From NCBI GenBank assembly GCA_029861675.1, contig JAOTYV010000214.1, forward strand, positions 1-8,557: 8,557 nucleotides of DNA. Reading direction: 5' to 3'. Below the pieces are notes generated by a model. The model was given only the letters and a program-made list of their open reading frames with translations. It had not been told where the DNA came from and searched no databases. Shown piece by piece: positions 1 through 5,666 of the stretch (positions within the stretch are counted from its first letter, which is position 1; each line of letters opens with the position of its first letter). The position numbers and the translations under genes are program-made. The stretch comes from Alphaproteobacteria bacterium (GTDB taxonomy: Bacteria; Pseudomonadota; Alphaproteobacteria; UBA8366).

Positions 1-165
1 GCAATGATGCAATGGCTGATGCGCGCGACCTTCACCCCCTTCGTCATTTACCGGGTGCTGCTCGGCGGGCTGCTGTTATGTTGGGTCTACGGGTGGCTCG
101 GCTTAGACGAAGTGCGGTTGGCTGTAACGTCCGCCGCGGCGATAGATGTCCAAATAGGTCGGTAA
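1..165 (+). CDS. uppP: Undecaprenyl-diphosphatase UppP, C-terminal end only (partial)
   Basis: This is the last 54 codons of a gene that enters from the left, read in frame 1 to a TAA at 163-165. The family is an integral inner-membrane enzyme that dephosphorylates undecaprenyl diphosphate, recycling the lipid carrier for peptidoglycan and other surface polymers. The visible part contains the typical C-terminal UppP stretch TFTPFVIYRVLLGG followed by a hydrophobic run (LLLCWVYGWLG), which is the final membrane helix. The catalytic residues lie outside the window. After that helix a tail of about 20 residues, rich in small and hydrophilic residues, runs to the stop. This tail is encoded entirely within the 3' end of the opposite-strand gene, so it may be a relaxed extension. 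The identification rests on a short but characteristic motif; without the rest of the gene I am fairly, not fully, sure. Confidence 0.78.
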   Translation, partial: AMMQWLMRATFTPFVIYRVLLGGLLLCWVYGWLGLDEVRLAVTSAAAIDVQIGR

Positions 166-1098
166 AATTGCCTCGGCGGCGTTCGCTTCCACGCCGAGAT
201 CCTGCAGTCCCGGCAGCTTGCCGCTCACGACATTGTCGGATTTGAGCAAGGTGACCTGGTCGCGCGTCAATGGCGGCACGGGGAGAAATTCCGCGAAAAA
301 CCCCAAAAGCGAAGCCGCCCAGAACGGCACCGGATTCAGAAGCCGCCGCCGCCCGGTCTGCTCCATCACTAGCCGCATCAGGTCGACGAAGCTGTAGACC
401 GTGGGACCGCCGAGCTCATACACCTTGCCGCGGCAGGACGGGTCGGACAGCACCTTGAACGCGGCGTCCGCCACATCGCCGACATAGACCGGCTGAAACC
501 GGGTGCCGCCGGAGCCGTAAAGATCCAGTTTGCCGTTGCGGAACCGCGGGAACGGGCATCCGAATACCGGCAGCGCCGGCGCCCAGCAGGCCATCTGGGC
601 AAATCGATTGAAAAAATCATCCTGCGGCCCGAAAACCACGCTGGGGCGTAGAATCACCGCGCCGGGCATGTGCTTGCGCACCGCCTCTTCGCCGAGCGCC
701 TTGCTTCGCGCGTAGGCGGATGCAGACTTCTTGTCCGCGCCGATCGCCGATATCTGAATGAAACTCTCGACGCCGGCCGCCTTCGCCGCGGCCGCCACGC
801 GCTCGGCGCCGGCCCGATGCACCGCATCGAATGTCTGCCGCCCGCGCTGATAGAGGATGCCGACCAAATTGACGACGGCATCGGCGCCATCGACCGCCGC
901 CCGAACCGACGCGTCATCCCGGATGTTGGTCTGCACCGGCGTAATCTGGCCGACATTGCCCATCGGCTTCAGCACCAGGGCCCGTTGCGGGTCCCGCTCC
1001 GCGGCGCGGATTTGCGCACCCGCCGCGGCCAGCCGTTGCACGATCTGCCGGCCGATGAATCCGGATCCGCCAAGAACGGTTACAAGACGCCCTTCCAT
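103..1098 (-). CDS. NDUFA9-like atypical SDR, NAD(P)-binding protein
   Basis: A 331-residue protein of the atypical short-chain dehydrogenase/NmrA-like class, of the kind annotated in alphaproteobacteria as a complex I NDUFA9 subunit family protein. The Rossmann dinucleotide-binding motif GGSGFIG is at residues 10-16, right after the first beta strand (VTVLGG). A Ser at 117 (QISAIG) and YARSK at 129-133 match the usual SDR Ser and YxxxK positions. The NLVGILY stretch at 77-83 and RPSVVFGP at 151-158 are typical of this subfamily. The mitochondrial NDUFA9 homologue stabilises complex I through a bound NADPH; whether the bacterial protein binds complex I, or instead acts on a quinone or lipid, cannot be told from sequence. 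The ATG has a G-rich element (GGGGGTG) just upstream on its strand. It is divergent from the tRNA and convergent with uppP, overlapping that gene by 63 bases. Length is normal for the family. Confidence 0.85.
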   Translation of the reverse strand: MEGRLVTVLGGSGFIGRQIVQRLAAAGAQIRAAERDPQRALVLKPMGNVGQITPVQTNIRDDASVRAAVDGADAVVNLVGILYQRGRQTFDAVHRAGAERVAAAAKAAGVESFIQISAIGADKKSASAYARSKALGEEAVRKHMPGAVILRPSVVFGPQDDFFNRFAQMACWAPALPVFGCPFPRFRNGKLDLYGSGGTRFQPVYVGDVADAAFKVLSDPSCRGKVYELGGPTVYSFVDLMRLVMEQTGRRRLLNPVPFWAASLLGFFAEFLPVPPLTRDQVTLLKSDNVVSGKLPGLQDLGVEANAAEAILPTYLDIYRRGGRYSQPHFV

Positions 1099-1212
1099 AT
1101 CACCCCCAATTTACCATCTCTGGTTCGGCCGCATCGTCACATCAATCGTAGCGAAGGCGGCCGCGCGCAGCATAGCCGACCCGCATGCCATAGAACAGAG
1201 ACGTGAATCCAG

Positions 1213-1241
1213 TTGACATTATTCGTGGCAATGACCAAATT
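1213..1241 (+). promoter_or_regulatory. Sigma-70-type promoter for tRNA-Leu
   Basis: A perfect -35 hexamer TTGACA (1213-1218) is followed after 17 bases by CAAATT (1236-1241), a 4/6 match to the -10 consensus. Transcription would start near 1248, only about 5 bases before the mature tRNA 5' end at 1254. That is a plausible short tRNA precursor leader. It may also drive rnd downstream. Confidence 0.6.
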
Positions 1242-1253
1242 CCGGCCCGTTGG

Positions 1254-1340
1254 GCCCAGGTGGCGGAATTGGTAGACGCGCAGGTTTCAGGTACCTGTGG
1301 GGGAAACCTCGTGGAAGTTCGAGTCTTCTCCTGGGCACCA
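1254..1340 (+). tRNA. tRNA-Leu (anticodon CAG)
   Basis: An 87-base class II tRNA with encoded CCA. The acceptor stem is GCCCAGG (1254-1260) pairing with CCTGGGC (1330-1336), then discriminator A (1337) and CCA (1338-1340). The anticodon stem CAGGT/ACCTG (1281-1285/1293-1297) encloses the 7-base loop TTCAGGT, which puts anticodon CAG at 1288-1290 and decodes CUG. A long variable arm (about 1298-1312) is present, as expected for leucine tRNAs. The T arm is GGAAG-TTCGAGT-CTTCT (1313-1329), with one G-U pair. The D-arm sequence GGTAGACGC is typical of bacterial tRNA-Leu. It stands alone, 80 bases upstream of rnd, with no U-rich terminator between, so a joint transcript is plausible. Confidence 0.96.
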
Positions 1341-1357
1341 CCAGCCCCATGCGGACG

Positions 1358-1391
1358 GGCCCCTGTACAGGCGGCCGGACGGCGTACCGCC
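1358..1391 (+). other. Inverted repeats in the tRNA-Leu/rnd spacer
   Basis: Two adjacent small dyads fill the spacer. In the first, GGCC-CCT (1358-1364) can pair with AGG and GGCC (1369-1376) around a GTAC loop, with one bulged C; it includes the 10-base palindrome CCTGTACAGG (1362-1371). In the second, GGCG (1381-1384) pairs with CGCC (1388-1391). No T run follows either, so they do not look like intrinsic terminators. They could shape the 3' trailer of the tRNA precursor or protect the 5' end of rnd mRNA. In a GC-rich genome short dyads also arise by chance. Confidence 0.35.
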
Positions 1392-1409
1392 ACGCCACGC
1401 ATTCAGCCC

Positions 1410-1415
1410 GGAGGA
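1410..1415 (+). promoter_or_regulatory. Shine-Dalgarno that sets the rnd start
   Basis: GGAGGA lies 5 bases upstream of the GTG at 1421. It is one of the strongest ribosome binding sites in the window and decides in favour of this GTG over in-frame codons further upstream, which would lie inside the tRNA. Confidence 0.8.
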
Positions 1416-1420
1416 AGACG

Positions 1421-2035
1421 GTGACGATCCATCTCCATCAGGGCGACCTGCCGGAAGGGCTAGACTTCAAAGGCAGCATCGCCGTCGATACCGAAACGAT
1501 GGGGCTCGATCCATTGCGCGACCGGTTGTGCCTGGTGCAGTTGTCCGACGGCAACGGCGATGGCCATCTGGTGCAGTTTGCGCCGGGCGCCTATGACGCG
1601 CCGATCCTGAAGCGGCTGCTGACCGACACGGAGATTCTCAAACTCTTTCATTTCGCGCGTTTCGATCTGGCCGTGCTCAAGCACCATCTCGGCGTTGAAT
1701 GCCAGCCGGTATATTGCACCAAAATCGCCTCCCGACTGGTCCGCACATACACCGACCGACATGGCCTCAAGGATTTGTGCAAGGAACTGCTCGGCGTCGA
1801 CATCTCGAAGCAGCAGCAATCGTCGGATTGGGGCAATGACACGCTCAGCGAAGAGCAAAAACTGTATGCCGCGGGCGATGTGCTGTACCTCCACCGGATC
1901 AAGCAACGGCTGGACGCGATGCTCGCGCGCGAAGGCCGCGCCGACCTGGCCGAAGCCGCGTTCCGGTTCCTGCCGGTGCGGGCGACACTCGATCTGAGCG
2001 GCTATCGCGACATGGACATATTCGCACATAGCTAG
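1421..2035 (+). CDS. rnd: Ribonuclease D-type 3'-5' exonuclease (short, catalytic domain only)
   Basis: A 204-residue DEDDy-family 3'-5' exoribonuclease. Exo I is DTET (D23, E25), Exo II is in FHFARFD (D82), and Exo III is YAAGD (Y149, D153), so all five catalytic-site residues for two-metal hydrolysis are present. The family trims the 3' ends of tRNA precursors and other small structured RNAs in the cytoplasm. E. coli RNase D is about 375 residues, with two C-terminal HRDC domains; this protein stops soon after the catalytic fold, as is usual in alphaproteobacteria, so it is not a truncation. The GTG start at 1421 is chosen because of the GGAGGA just before it and because the first residues (MTIHLHQGDLP) match the family N-terminus. 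An upstream in-frame ATG at 1250 would translate through the tRNA. It probably shares a transcript with tRNA-Leu upstream and is followed by the kdsD operon promoter. Confidence 0.92.
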   Translation: MTIHLHQGDLPEGLDFKGSIAVDTETMGLDPLRDRLCLVQLSDGNGDGHLVQFAPGAYDAPILKRLLTDTEILKLFHFARFDLAVLKHHLGVECQPVYCTKIASRLVRTYTDRHGLKDLCKELLGVDISKQQQSSDWGNDTLSEEQKLYAAGDVLYLHRIKQRLDAMLAREGRADLAEAAFRFLPVRATLDLSGYRDMDIFAHS

Positions 2036-2061
2036 AAATCGGCGCGCAAATGCCGGGTTCA

Positions 2062-2090
2062 TTGACCCTTAACACATGCGGCCGCATAAT
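2062..2090 (+). promoter_or_regulatory. Sigma-70-type promoter of the kdsD-lptCAB-rpoN operon
   Basis: TTGACC (2062-2067) and CATAAT (2085-2090) each match the consensus at 5 of 6 positions, and the spacing is exactly 17 bases. Transcription would begin near 2097, giving a leader of about 136 nt before kdsD. The 12-base perfect palindrome ATGCGGCCGCAT (2076-2087) lies in the spacer and runs into the -10, a position where a dimeric regulator could block polymerase. No regulator is identified. Confidence 0.6.
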
Positions 2091-2109
2091 TTTTTACCTG
2101 CGGGCGCGC

Positions 2110-2136
2110 GCCGTTTCAGGTCGAACGGCACCGACC
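2110..2136 (+). promoter_or_regulatory. Interlocking inverted repeats in the kdsD operon leader
   Basis: In the predicted leader, GCCGTT (2110-2115) can pair with AACGGC (2124-2129). The loop of that hairpin holds GGTCG (2119-2123), which is complementary to CGACC (2132-2136) just beyond it. The two stems either exclude each other or form an H-type pseudoknot with a 3-nt first loop and a 2-nt last loop. A second copy of the 9-mer GCACCGACC (2128-2136) occurs at 2172-2180 and gives an alternative partner for GGTCG. A regulatory role is inferred only from this arrangement. Confidence 0.35.
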
Positions 2137-2200
2137 GTAGGGCAAAGGGTAGAATATCGTGATTGAGAACCGCACCGACCCCGGGCCGCAAGAGCAGCGA

Positions 2201-2218
2201 CGTAAGCTGCGCCTTACG
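2201..2218 (+). promoter_or_regulatory. Hairpin just upstream of the kdsD start codon
   Basis: CGTAAG (2201-2206) and CTTACG (2213-2218) form a perfect 6-bp stem with loop CTGCGC, ending 14 bases before the ATG at 2233. No convincing Shine-Dalgarno lies between the hairpin and the ATG. The stem may therefore influence initiation or mRNA stability. It is short and could also be chance. Confidence 0.35.
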
Positions 2219-2232
2219 ATAGACTGGCCGTC

Positions 2233-3255
2233 ATGAGCGCGCCAAAACGCACAAAAGCCACGGTCACGGCGGGCACCTCGTCAAAGGATCTCGCGTCGGC
2301 GGCCCGGGTCCTCCGGCTCGAGGCGAAAGGCCTCGAAGCGATGGCCGACCAGCTCGACGATTCATTTTGCAGGGCAGTCGACATCCTGGAAGCGGTGACC
2401 GGCCGCATCATCATGACCGGCATGGGCAAAAACGGACCGATCGCGGGCAAGATCGCCGCGACCCTCGCCTCCACCGGCAGCCCCGCCTCATACGTCCATC
2501 CCTCGGAAGCGAGCCATGGCGATCTCGGCATGATCACACCGAATGACGCGGTCGTCGCATTGTCCAATTCGGGCGAAACCGCGGAGCTCCGCGACCTGCT
2601 GGAATATTCGCGCCGGTTTTCGATACCGATGATCGCCATTACCAGCAATTCGACGAGCACCCTGGCCGAAATGTCCGACGTCGTGCTTGTCCTGCCGAAA
2701 GTACCGGAAGGCTGCCCGATGGGTTTGGCGCCGACCACCTCAACCACCGTCAGCCTGGGGATTGGCGACGCCCTGGCGGTCGCCCTGTTGGAGCGCAAGG
2801 GATTTTCGGCACAGGATTTCCGGGTCCTGCACCCCGGAGGCAAACTCGGCAGCAGCCTTTTACGGGTCTCCGATTTGATGCACACCGGCGACGACATACC
2901 GCTCGCCAAGGCGGAGACGCCGATGAGCGAAGCGATGCTGGTCATGACCGAAAAACGCCAGGGTTGCATCGGCATCGTCGACGCTTCCCGCCGCCTGATC
3001 GGAATCATCACCGATGGTGATTTGCGACGGCATATGAACGATTCGATTCTGCATAAATCAGCCGGCGAAATCATGACGCCCGCGCCGCGCACGATCCGGC
3101 CACAGGCTCTGGCCGCGGAGGCGATGGCGACGATGGTGATGGGCGACAGACCGATTTCGAATTTGTTCGTCGTCGAGGACTTAAAGGACACCGACAGCCT
3201 TGTGCCGATCGGCATCCTGCATATGAACGACTGCCTTATGGCCGGCGTCGCCTAA
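2233..3255 (+). CDS. kdsD: Arabinose-5-phosphate isomerase (SIS-CBS-CBS)
   Basis: A 340-residue cytoplasmic isomerase that converts ribulose 5-phosphate to arabinose 5-phosphate, the first committed precursor of KDO in LPS. Domain order is an N-terminal helical lead-in, a SIS sugar-isomerase domain (about 45-185) and two CBS domains (about 210-335). Assuming a constant offset of seven from E. coli KdsD, the four catalytic residues are all present: K66 (GMGKNG), E118 (SNSGETAE), E159 (KVPEG) and H200 (LHPGGKLG). ASHGDLGMI at 93-101 is also a family signature. An in-frame stop at 2203 limits the start choice, and ATG 2233 is the first start after it, although no good Shine-Dalgarno precedes it. 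It is the first gene of the operon, ending 3 bases before lptC. The kdsC phosphatase that follows it in enterobacteria is missing here. KpsF and GutQ are close paralogues, but the LPS context favours KdsD. Confidence 0.92.
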   Translation: MSAPKRTKATVTAGTSSKDLASAARVLRLEAKGLEAMADQLDDSFCRAVDILEAVTGRIIMTGMGKNGPIAGKIAATLASTGSPASYVHPSEASHGDLGMITPNDAVVALSNSGETAELRDLLEYSRRFSIPMIAITSNSTSTLAEMSDVVLVLPKVPEGCPMGLAPTTSTTVSLGIGDALAVALLERKGFSAQDFRVLHPGGKLGSSLLRVSDLMHTGDDIPLAKAETPMSEAMLVMTEKRQGCIGIVDASRRLIGIITDGDLRRHMNDSILHKSAGEIMTPAPRTIRPQALAAEAMATMVMGDRPISNLFVVEDLKDTDSLVPIGILHMNDCLMAGVA

Positions 3256-3258
3256 TCG

Positions 3259-3951
3259 ATGGCGAAGAACGCGGAGATTGCCGTGGACGCAGCGTCCGAC
3301 GTATCGTCAACCTATCGCAAGCTGAACGTCTCCAGCAGCCGGTCGACCCGTGTCTCGCGCCGCTATGGCCGCTTCGTCGGGTTCATGCGGGTTTTCCTGC
3401 CGACGATCGCCGCCGCACTTATCGTCATCGTCGCGATGTGGCCGCAGTTCAGCGACCAGCAACGCCGGTTTTCGATCACGCCGGCGAAGGTCGATCAGCG
3501 CGTCGTCAAGAATCTGACGATGGTGAACGGGGTCTATACCGGCGTCGACGAGAAACGGCGCCCCTATACGGTTACGTCCGAGTCCGTCAGCCTGGCCAGC
3601 CTCAAATCCCCGAAGATTTCGCTGACCGGCCCGAAAGCCGACATCTTGATGGAGAACGGCGCCTGGGTCGCCGTAACGGCGGATGCGGGAAAGTTTCACA
3701 AGGAAACCAAGAAGCTGGTATTGATCGGGAATGTCAGCTTGTTTCACGATAGCGGCTACGAATTTCGCACCCAGGAAATTTCGGTCGATCTCGCCAAAGG
3801 CAGCGCGCATGGCGACGCGGCGGTCAAGGGACAAGGACCGTTCGGTAGCATCGAGGCGCAGGGATTCCGGGCGCATAATCGCGGAGAGCGTGTAATCTTC
3901 ACCGGCAAAGCGAAGCTCGTGCTGTATCCCGGCAAGGTCCCCGGCGGATGA
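3259..3951 (+). CDS. lptC: LPS export protein LptC
   Basis: A 230-residue bitopic inner-membrane protein. An N-terminal cytoplasmic segment of about 42 residues, basic near the membrane (RVSRRYGRF), leads into one transmembrane helix at about 43-62 (MRVFLPTIAAALIVIVAMWP). The rest is periplasmic and fits the LptC/OstA-like beta-jellyroll, with alternating beta strands such as KISLTGPKADI and KLVLIGNVSLF. LptC docks on the LptBFG transporter and passes LPS to LptA. The cytoplasmic segment is longer than in E. coli LptC, a common alphaproteobacterial trait. The ATG is 3 bases after the kdsD stop with no strong Shine-Dalgarno, so translation is probably coupled. Its stop overlaps the lptA start (ATGA). 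Sequence identity across this family is low, so the call leans on topology and on the position before lptA-lptB. Confidence 0.88.
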   Translation: MAKNAEIAVDAASDVSSTYRKLNVSSSRSTRVSRRYGRFVGFMRVFLPTIAAALIVIVAMWPQFSDQQRRFSITPAKVDQRVVKNLTMVNGVYTGVDEKRRPYTVTSESVSLASLKSPKISLTGPKADILMENGAWVAVTADAGKFHKETKKLVLIGNVSLFHDSGYEFRTQEISVDLAKGSAHGDAAVKGQGPFGSIEAQGFRAHNRGERVIFTGKAKLVLYPGKVPGG

Positions 3952-4829
3952 GGAATGCGCCGGGATTGTCGGCCTCCCGCATCGGGTCCATCACAACTCT
4001 GATGGCGATTGCGATGCTGGCGGCGACCGCGGCGCCGGCGCAAAACCTGTTTTCCCGAGGCGGCAACCAACCGGTCACGATCCGCGCCGACAACGGAATC
4101 GAATGGATCCGCGACGAACGTAAATACGTCGCACGCGGCAACGCCACCGCATCACGCGACAACGCGACGATCAAGGCGGACCTGTTGACCGCCTACTATC
4201 GCGAAAAACCCACCGGCAAGGGCCAGGAGATTTTTCGTGTCGACGCCACCGGAAACGTCCGGATCACCGCGAACGAGCAGGAAGCGGTCGGCGACAATGC
4301 AGTCTATGACATCGATCAGGCCGTGTTCGTCCTGAAGGGCAAGAAATTGCGTTTCCGGTCCAAGCAGGGCGTCCTGACCGCCCGGGACAGCCTCGAATAC
4401 TGGGAGGCCAAACGTCTCGCCGTCGCGCGCGGCAATGCGGTGGTGGTCCGGGACGCGCAGCGCATACGGGCCGACGTGATGACCGCCCATATCGAAGACC
4501 CGGCGACCTCGAAATCCGCCAAGCCCGCAAAGCCGAAGACGGTCACGAAAAAGGGAAAAGACAAGGATCCGTTCGGCGGGTCGCGCATTCGCCAGATCGA
4601 CGCATTCGGAAACGTTCATGTGTCGCTGCGCAAAGGGATTGTGCGCGGAGATACCGCCGTGTATGAACCCGCCAAGGGGATTGCGACAATTTGTGGTAGT
4701 GTAAGCATCACCAGCGGCAAGAATCAGCTGAAGGGCAAGTGCGCCGACGTCAACCTCAAGACGGGCATATACCGGTTGAAGGGGCGCGCGACGGGGCTGG
4801 TAATGCCGACACGGAAAAAGAAGCCCTGA
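3948..4829 (+). CDS. lptA: LPS periplasmic bridge protein LptA
   Basis: A 293-residue exported protein with OstA-like repeats that forms the periplasmic bridge carrying LPS from LptC to LptD. A signal peptide spans about 1-31: a basic start, a hydrophobic stretch ([16 protein letters not shown]) and a probable signal peptidase I cut after APA. Beta-rich repeats follow ([51 protein letters not shown]), split by a lysine-rich linker at about 189-207 and ended by a basic tail RKKKP. E. coli LptA is 185 residues, so this one is about 100 longer, with room for more repeats. Two cysteines (C249, C265) sit close together in the last strands and could form a disulfide in the periplasm. The start overlaps lptC by 4 bases (ATGA), which indicates translational coupling. 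lptB follows after 40 bases. Confidence 0.88.
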   Translation: MRNAPGLSASRIGSITTLMAIAMLAATAAPAQNLFSRGGNQPVTIRADNGIEWIRDERKYVARGNATASRDNATIKADLLTAYYREKPTGKGQEIFRVDATGNVRITANEQEAVGDNAVYDIDQAVFVLKGKKLRFRSKQGVLTARDSLEYWEAKRLAVARGNAVVVRDAQRIRADVMTAHIEDPATSKSAKPAKPKTVTKKGKDKDPFGGSRIRQIDAFGNVHVSLRKGIVRGDTAVYEPAKGIATICGSVSITSGKNQLKGKCADVNLKTGIYRLKGRATGLVMPTRKKKP

Positions 4830-4830
4830 A

Positions 4831-4850
4831 GCCGCCGAATTTCGGACGGC
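4831..4850 (+). other. Hairpin in the lptA-lptB gap
   Basis: Right after the lptA stop, GCCGCCGA (4831-4838) pairs with TCGG and CGGC (4842-4845 and 4847-4850) around loop ATT, leaving one bulged A at 4846. That is an 8-bp, GC-rich stem. No T run follows, so full termination is unlikely. It may act as a pause, a cleavage boundary or a 3' stabiliser that sets different lptA and lptB-rpoN levels. Confidence 0.45.
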
Positions 4851-4869
4851 GTCACGCGGATTGCAGGTA

Positions 4870-5649
4870 ATGTCGATCGACCAAAAAGACGGACAAACGG
4901 CGGAAGGCCCACACCTCGTTGCGGCGAATGCGGGCCTCAGCGCACTCAACCTGGGCAAGACCTTCAAGAAACGGCCGGTCCTGCGCGCCGTCAGCCTCGA
5001 TGTCCAGCGCGGAGAGGCGGTCGGCCTGCTCGGTCCTAACGGCGCCGGCAAGACCACGTGTTTCTATATTATCGCCGGCCTGATTGCCGCGGATTACGGA
5101 TCGATCCATTTGGACGGGCAGGACATCACGACACTGCCGATGTATCGCCGCTCCCGGCTCGGCATCGGATACCTTCCCCAGGAACCGTCAATTTTTCGAG
5201 GCCTCACGGTTGAACAGAACATCCGCGCGGTGCTCGAATGCGTCGAGCCGGAGCCCGGCCGGCGGGACGCGATTTTAGAAGCGCTGATGGCCGAATTCTC
5301 GATCTCCCATCTCAGACGCACCTCCGCGATCGCGCTTTCCGGCGGCGAACGGCGGCGCGTGGAAATTGCGCGTGCCCTGGCGTCGCAGCCATACTTTATT
5401 TTGCTGGATGAACCGCTGGCCGGCATCGATCCGATTGCGGTGCGCGAAATTCGAGACCTCGTTGCGCATTTGAAGGATCGGGGAATCGGCGTGCTCATCA
5501 CCGACCACAACGTTCGCGAGACATTGGATTTGGTCGACCGGGCCTACATCCTGCATGACGGGCAGGTCTTGATGGAAGGCAGTCCCGACGAAATCGTCGC
5601 CAATTCCGAAGTGCGACGCGTTTATCTCGGGGATCGGTTTAGCCTTTAG
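4870..5649 (+). CDS. lptB: LPS export ABC transporter ATPase LptB
   Basis: A 259-residue cytoplasmic ABC ATPase that powers LPS extraction from the inner membrane with LptF and LptG (not in this window). All the motifs are intact: Walker [10 protein letters not shown] (55-63), Q-loop Q104 (YLPQEPSIF), signature [15 protein letters not shown] (156-170), Walker B FILLDE with D180 and catalytic E181, and H-loop H203 (TDHNVRET). The segments [15 protein letters not shown] and LAGIDPIAV, and the C-terminus [11 protein letters not shown], are diagnostic of LptB rather than of other ABC proteins. Compared with E. coli LptB (241 residues) it carries about 18 extra N-terminal residues. ATG 4870 is preferred to the in-frame TTG at 4861, with AGG at 4865-4867 as a weak ribosome site. 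It follows lptA by 40 bases and precedes rpoN by 17, as in many proteobacteria. Confidence 0.95.
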   Translation: MSIDQKDGQTAEGPHLVAANAGLSALNLGKTFKKRPVLRAVSLDVQRGEAVGLLGPNGAGKTTCFYIIAGLIAADYGSIHLDGQDITTLPMYRRSRLGIGYLPQEPSIFRGLTVEQNIRAVLECVEPEPGRRDAILEALMAEFSISHLRRTSAIALSGGERRRVEIARALASQPYFILLDEPLAGIDPIAVREIRDLVAHLKDRGIGVLITDHNVRETLDLVDRAYILHDGQVLMEGSPDEIVANSEVRRVYLGDRFSL

Positions 5650-5666
5650 GCGCCGAGCAAGCTCCC

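Noticed and set aside
1254..1340. tRNA-Leu as an integration site of a genomic island
   Set aside because: No integrase, no partial copy of the tRNA 3' end, and core genes on both sides.
1250..1420. N-terminal extension of rnd from the ATG at 1250
   Set aside because: The extension would be translated from the mature tRNA-Leu sequence; the GGAGGA-GTG at 1410-1423 and the family N-terminus fix the start at 1421.
2076..2095. Intrinsic terminator of rnd: palindrome ATGCGGCCGCAT followed by a T run
   Set aside because: With a minimal loop the stem is only 4 bp, and the same bases form the spacer and -10 of a near-consensus promoter, which explains them better.
2214..3215. 333-codon open frame on the - strand opposite kdsD
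   Set aside because: Antisense shadow of kdsD, low-complexity Ser/Arg/Ala-rich translation with no family motif.
4861..4869. TTG start for lptB three codons upstream
   Set aside because: The ATG at 4870 is a better start codon with an AGG just upstream; the extra three residues are not a family feature.
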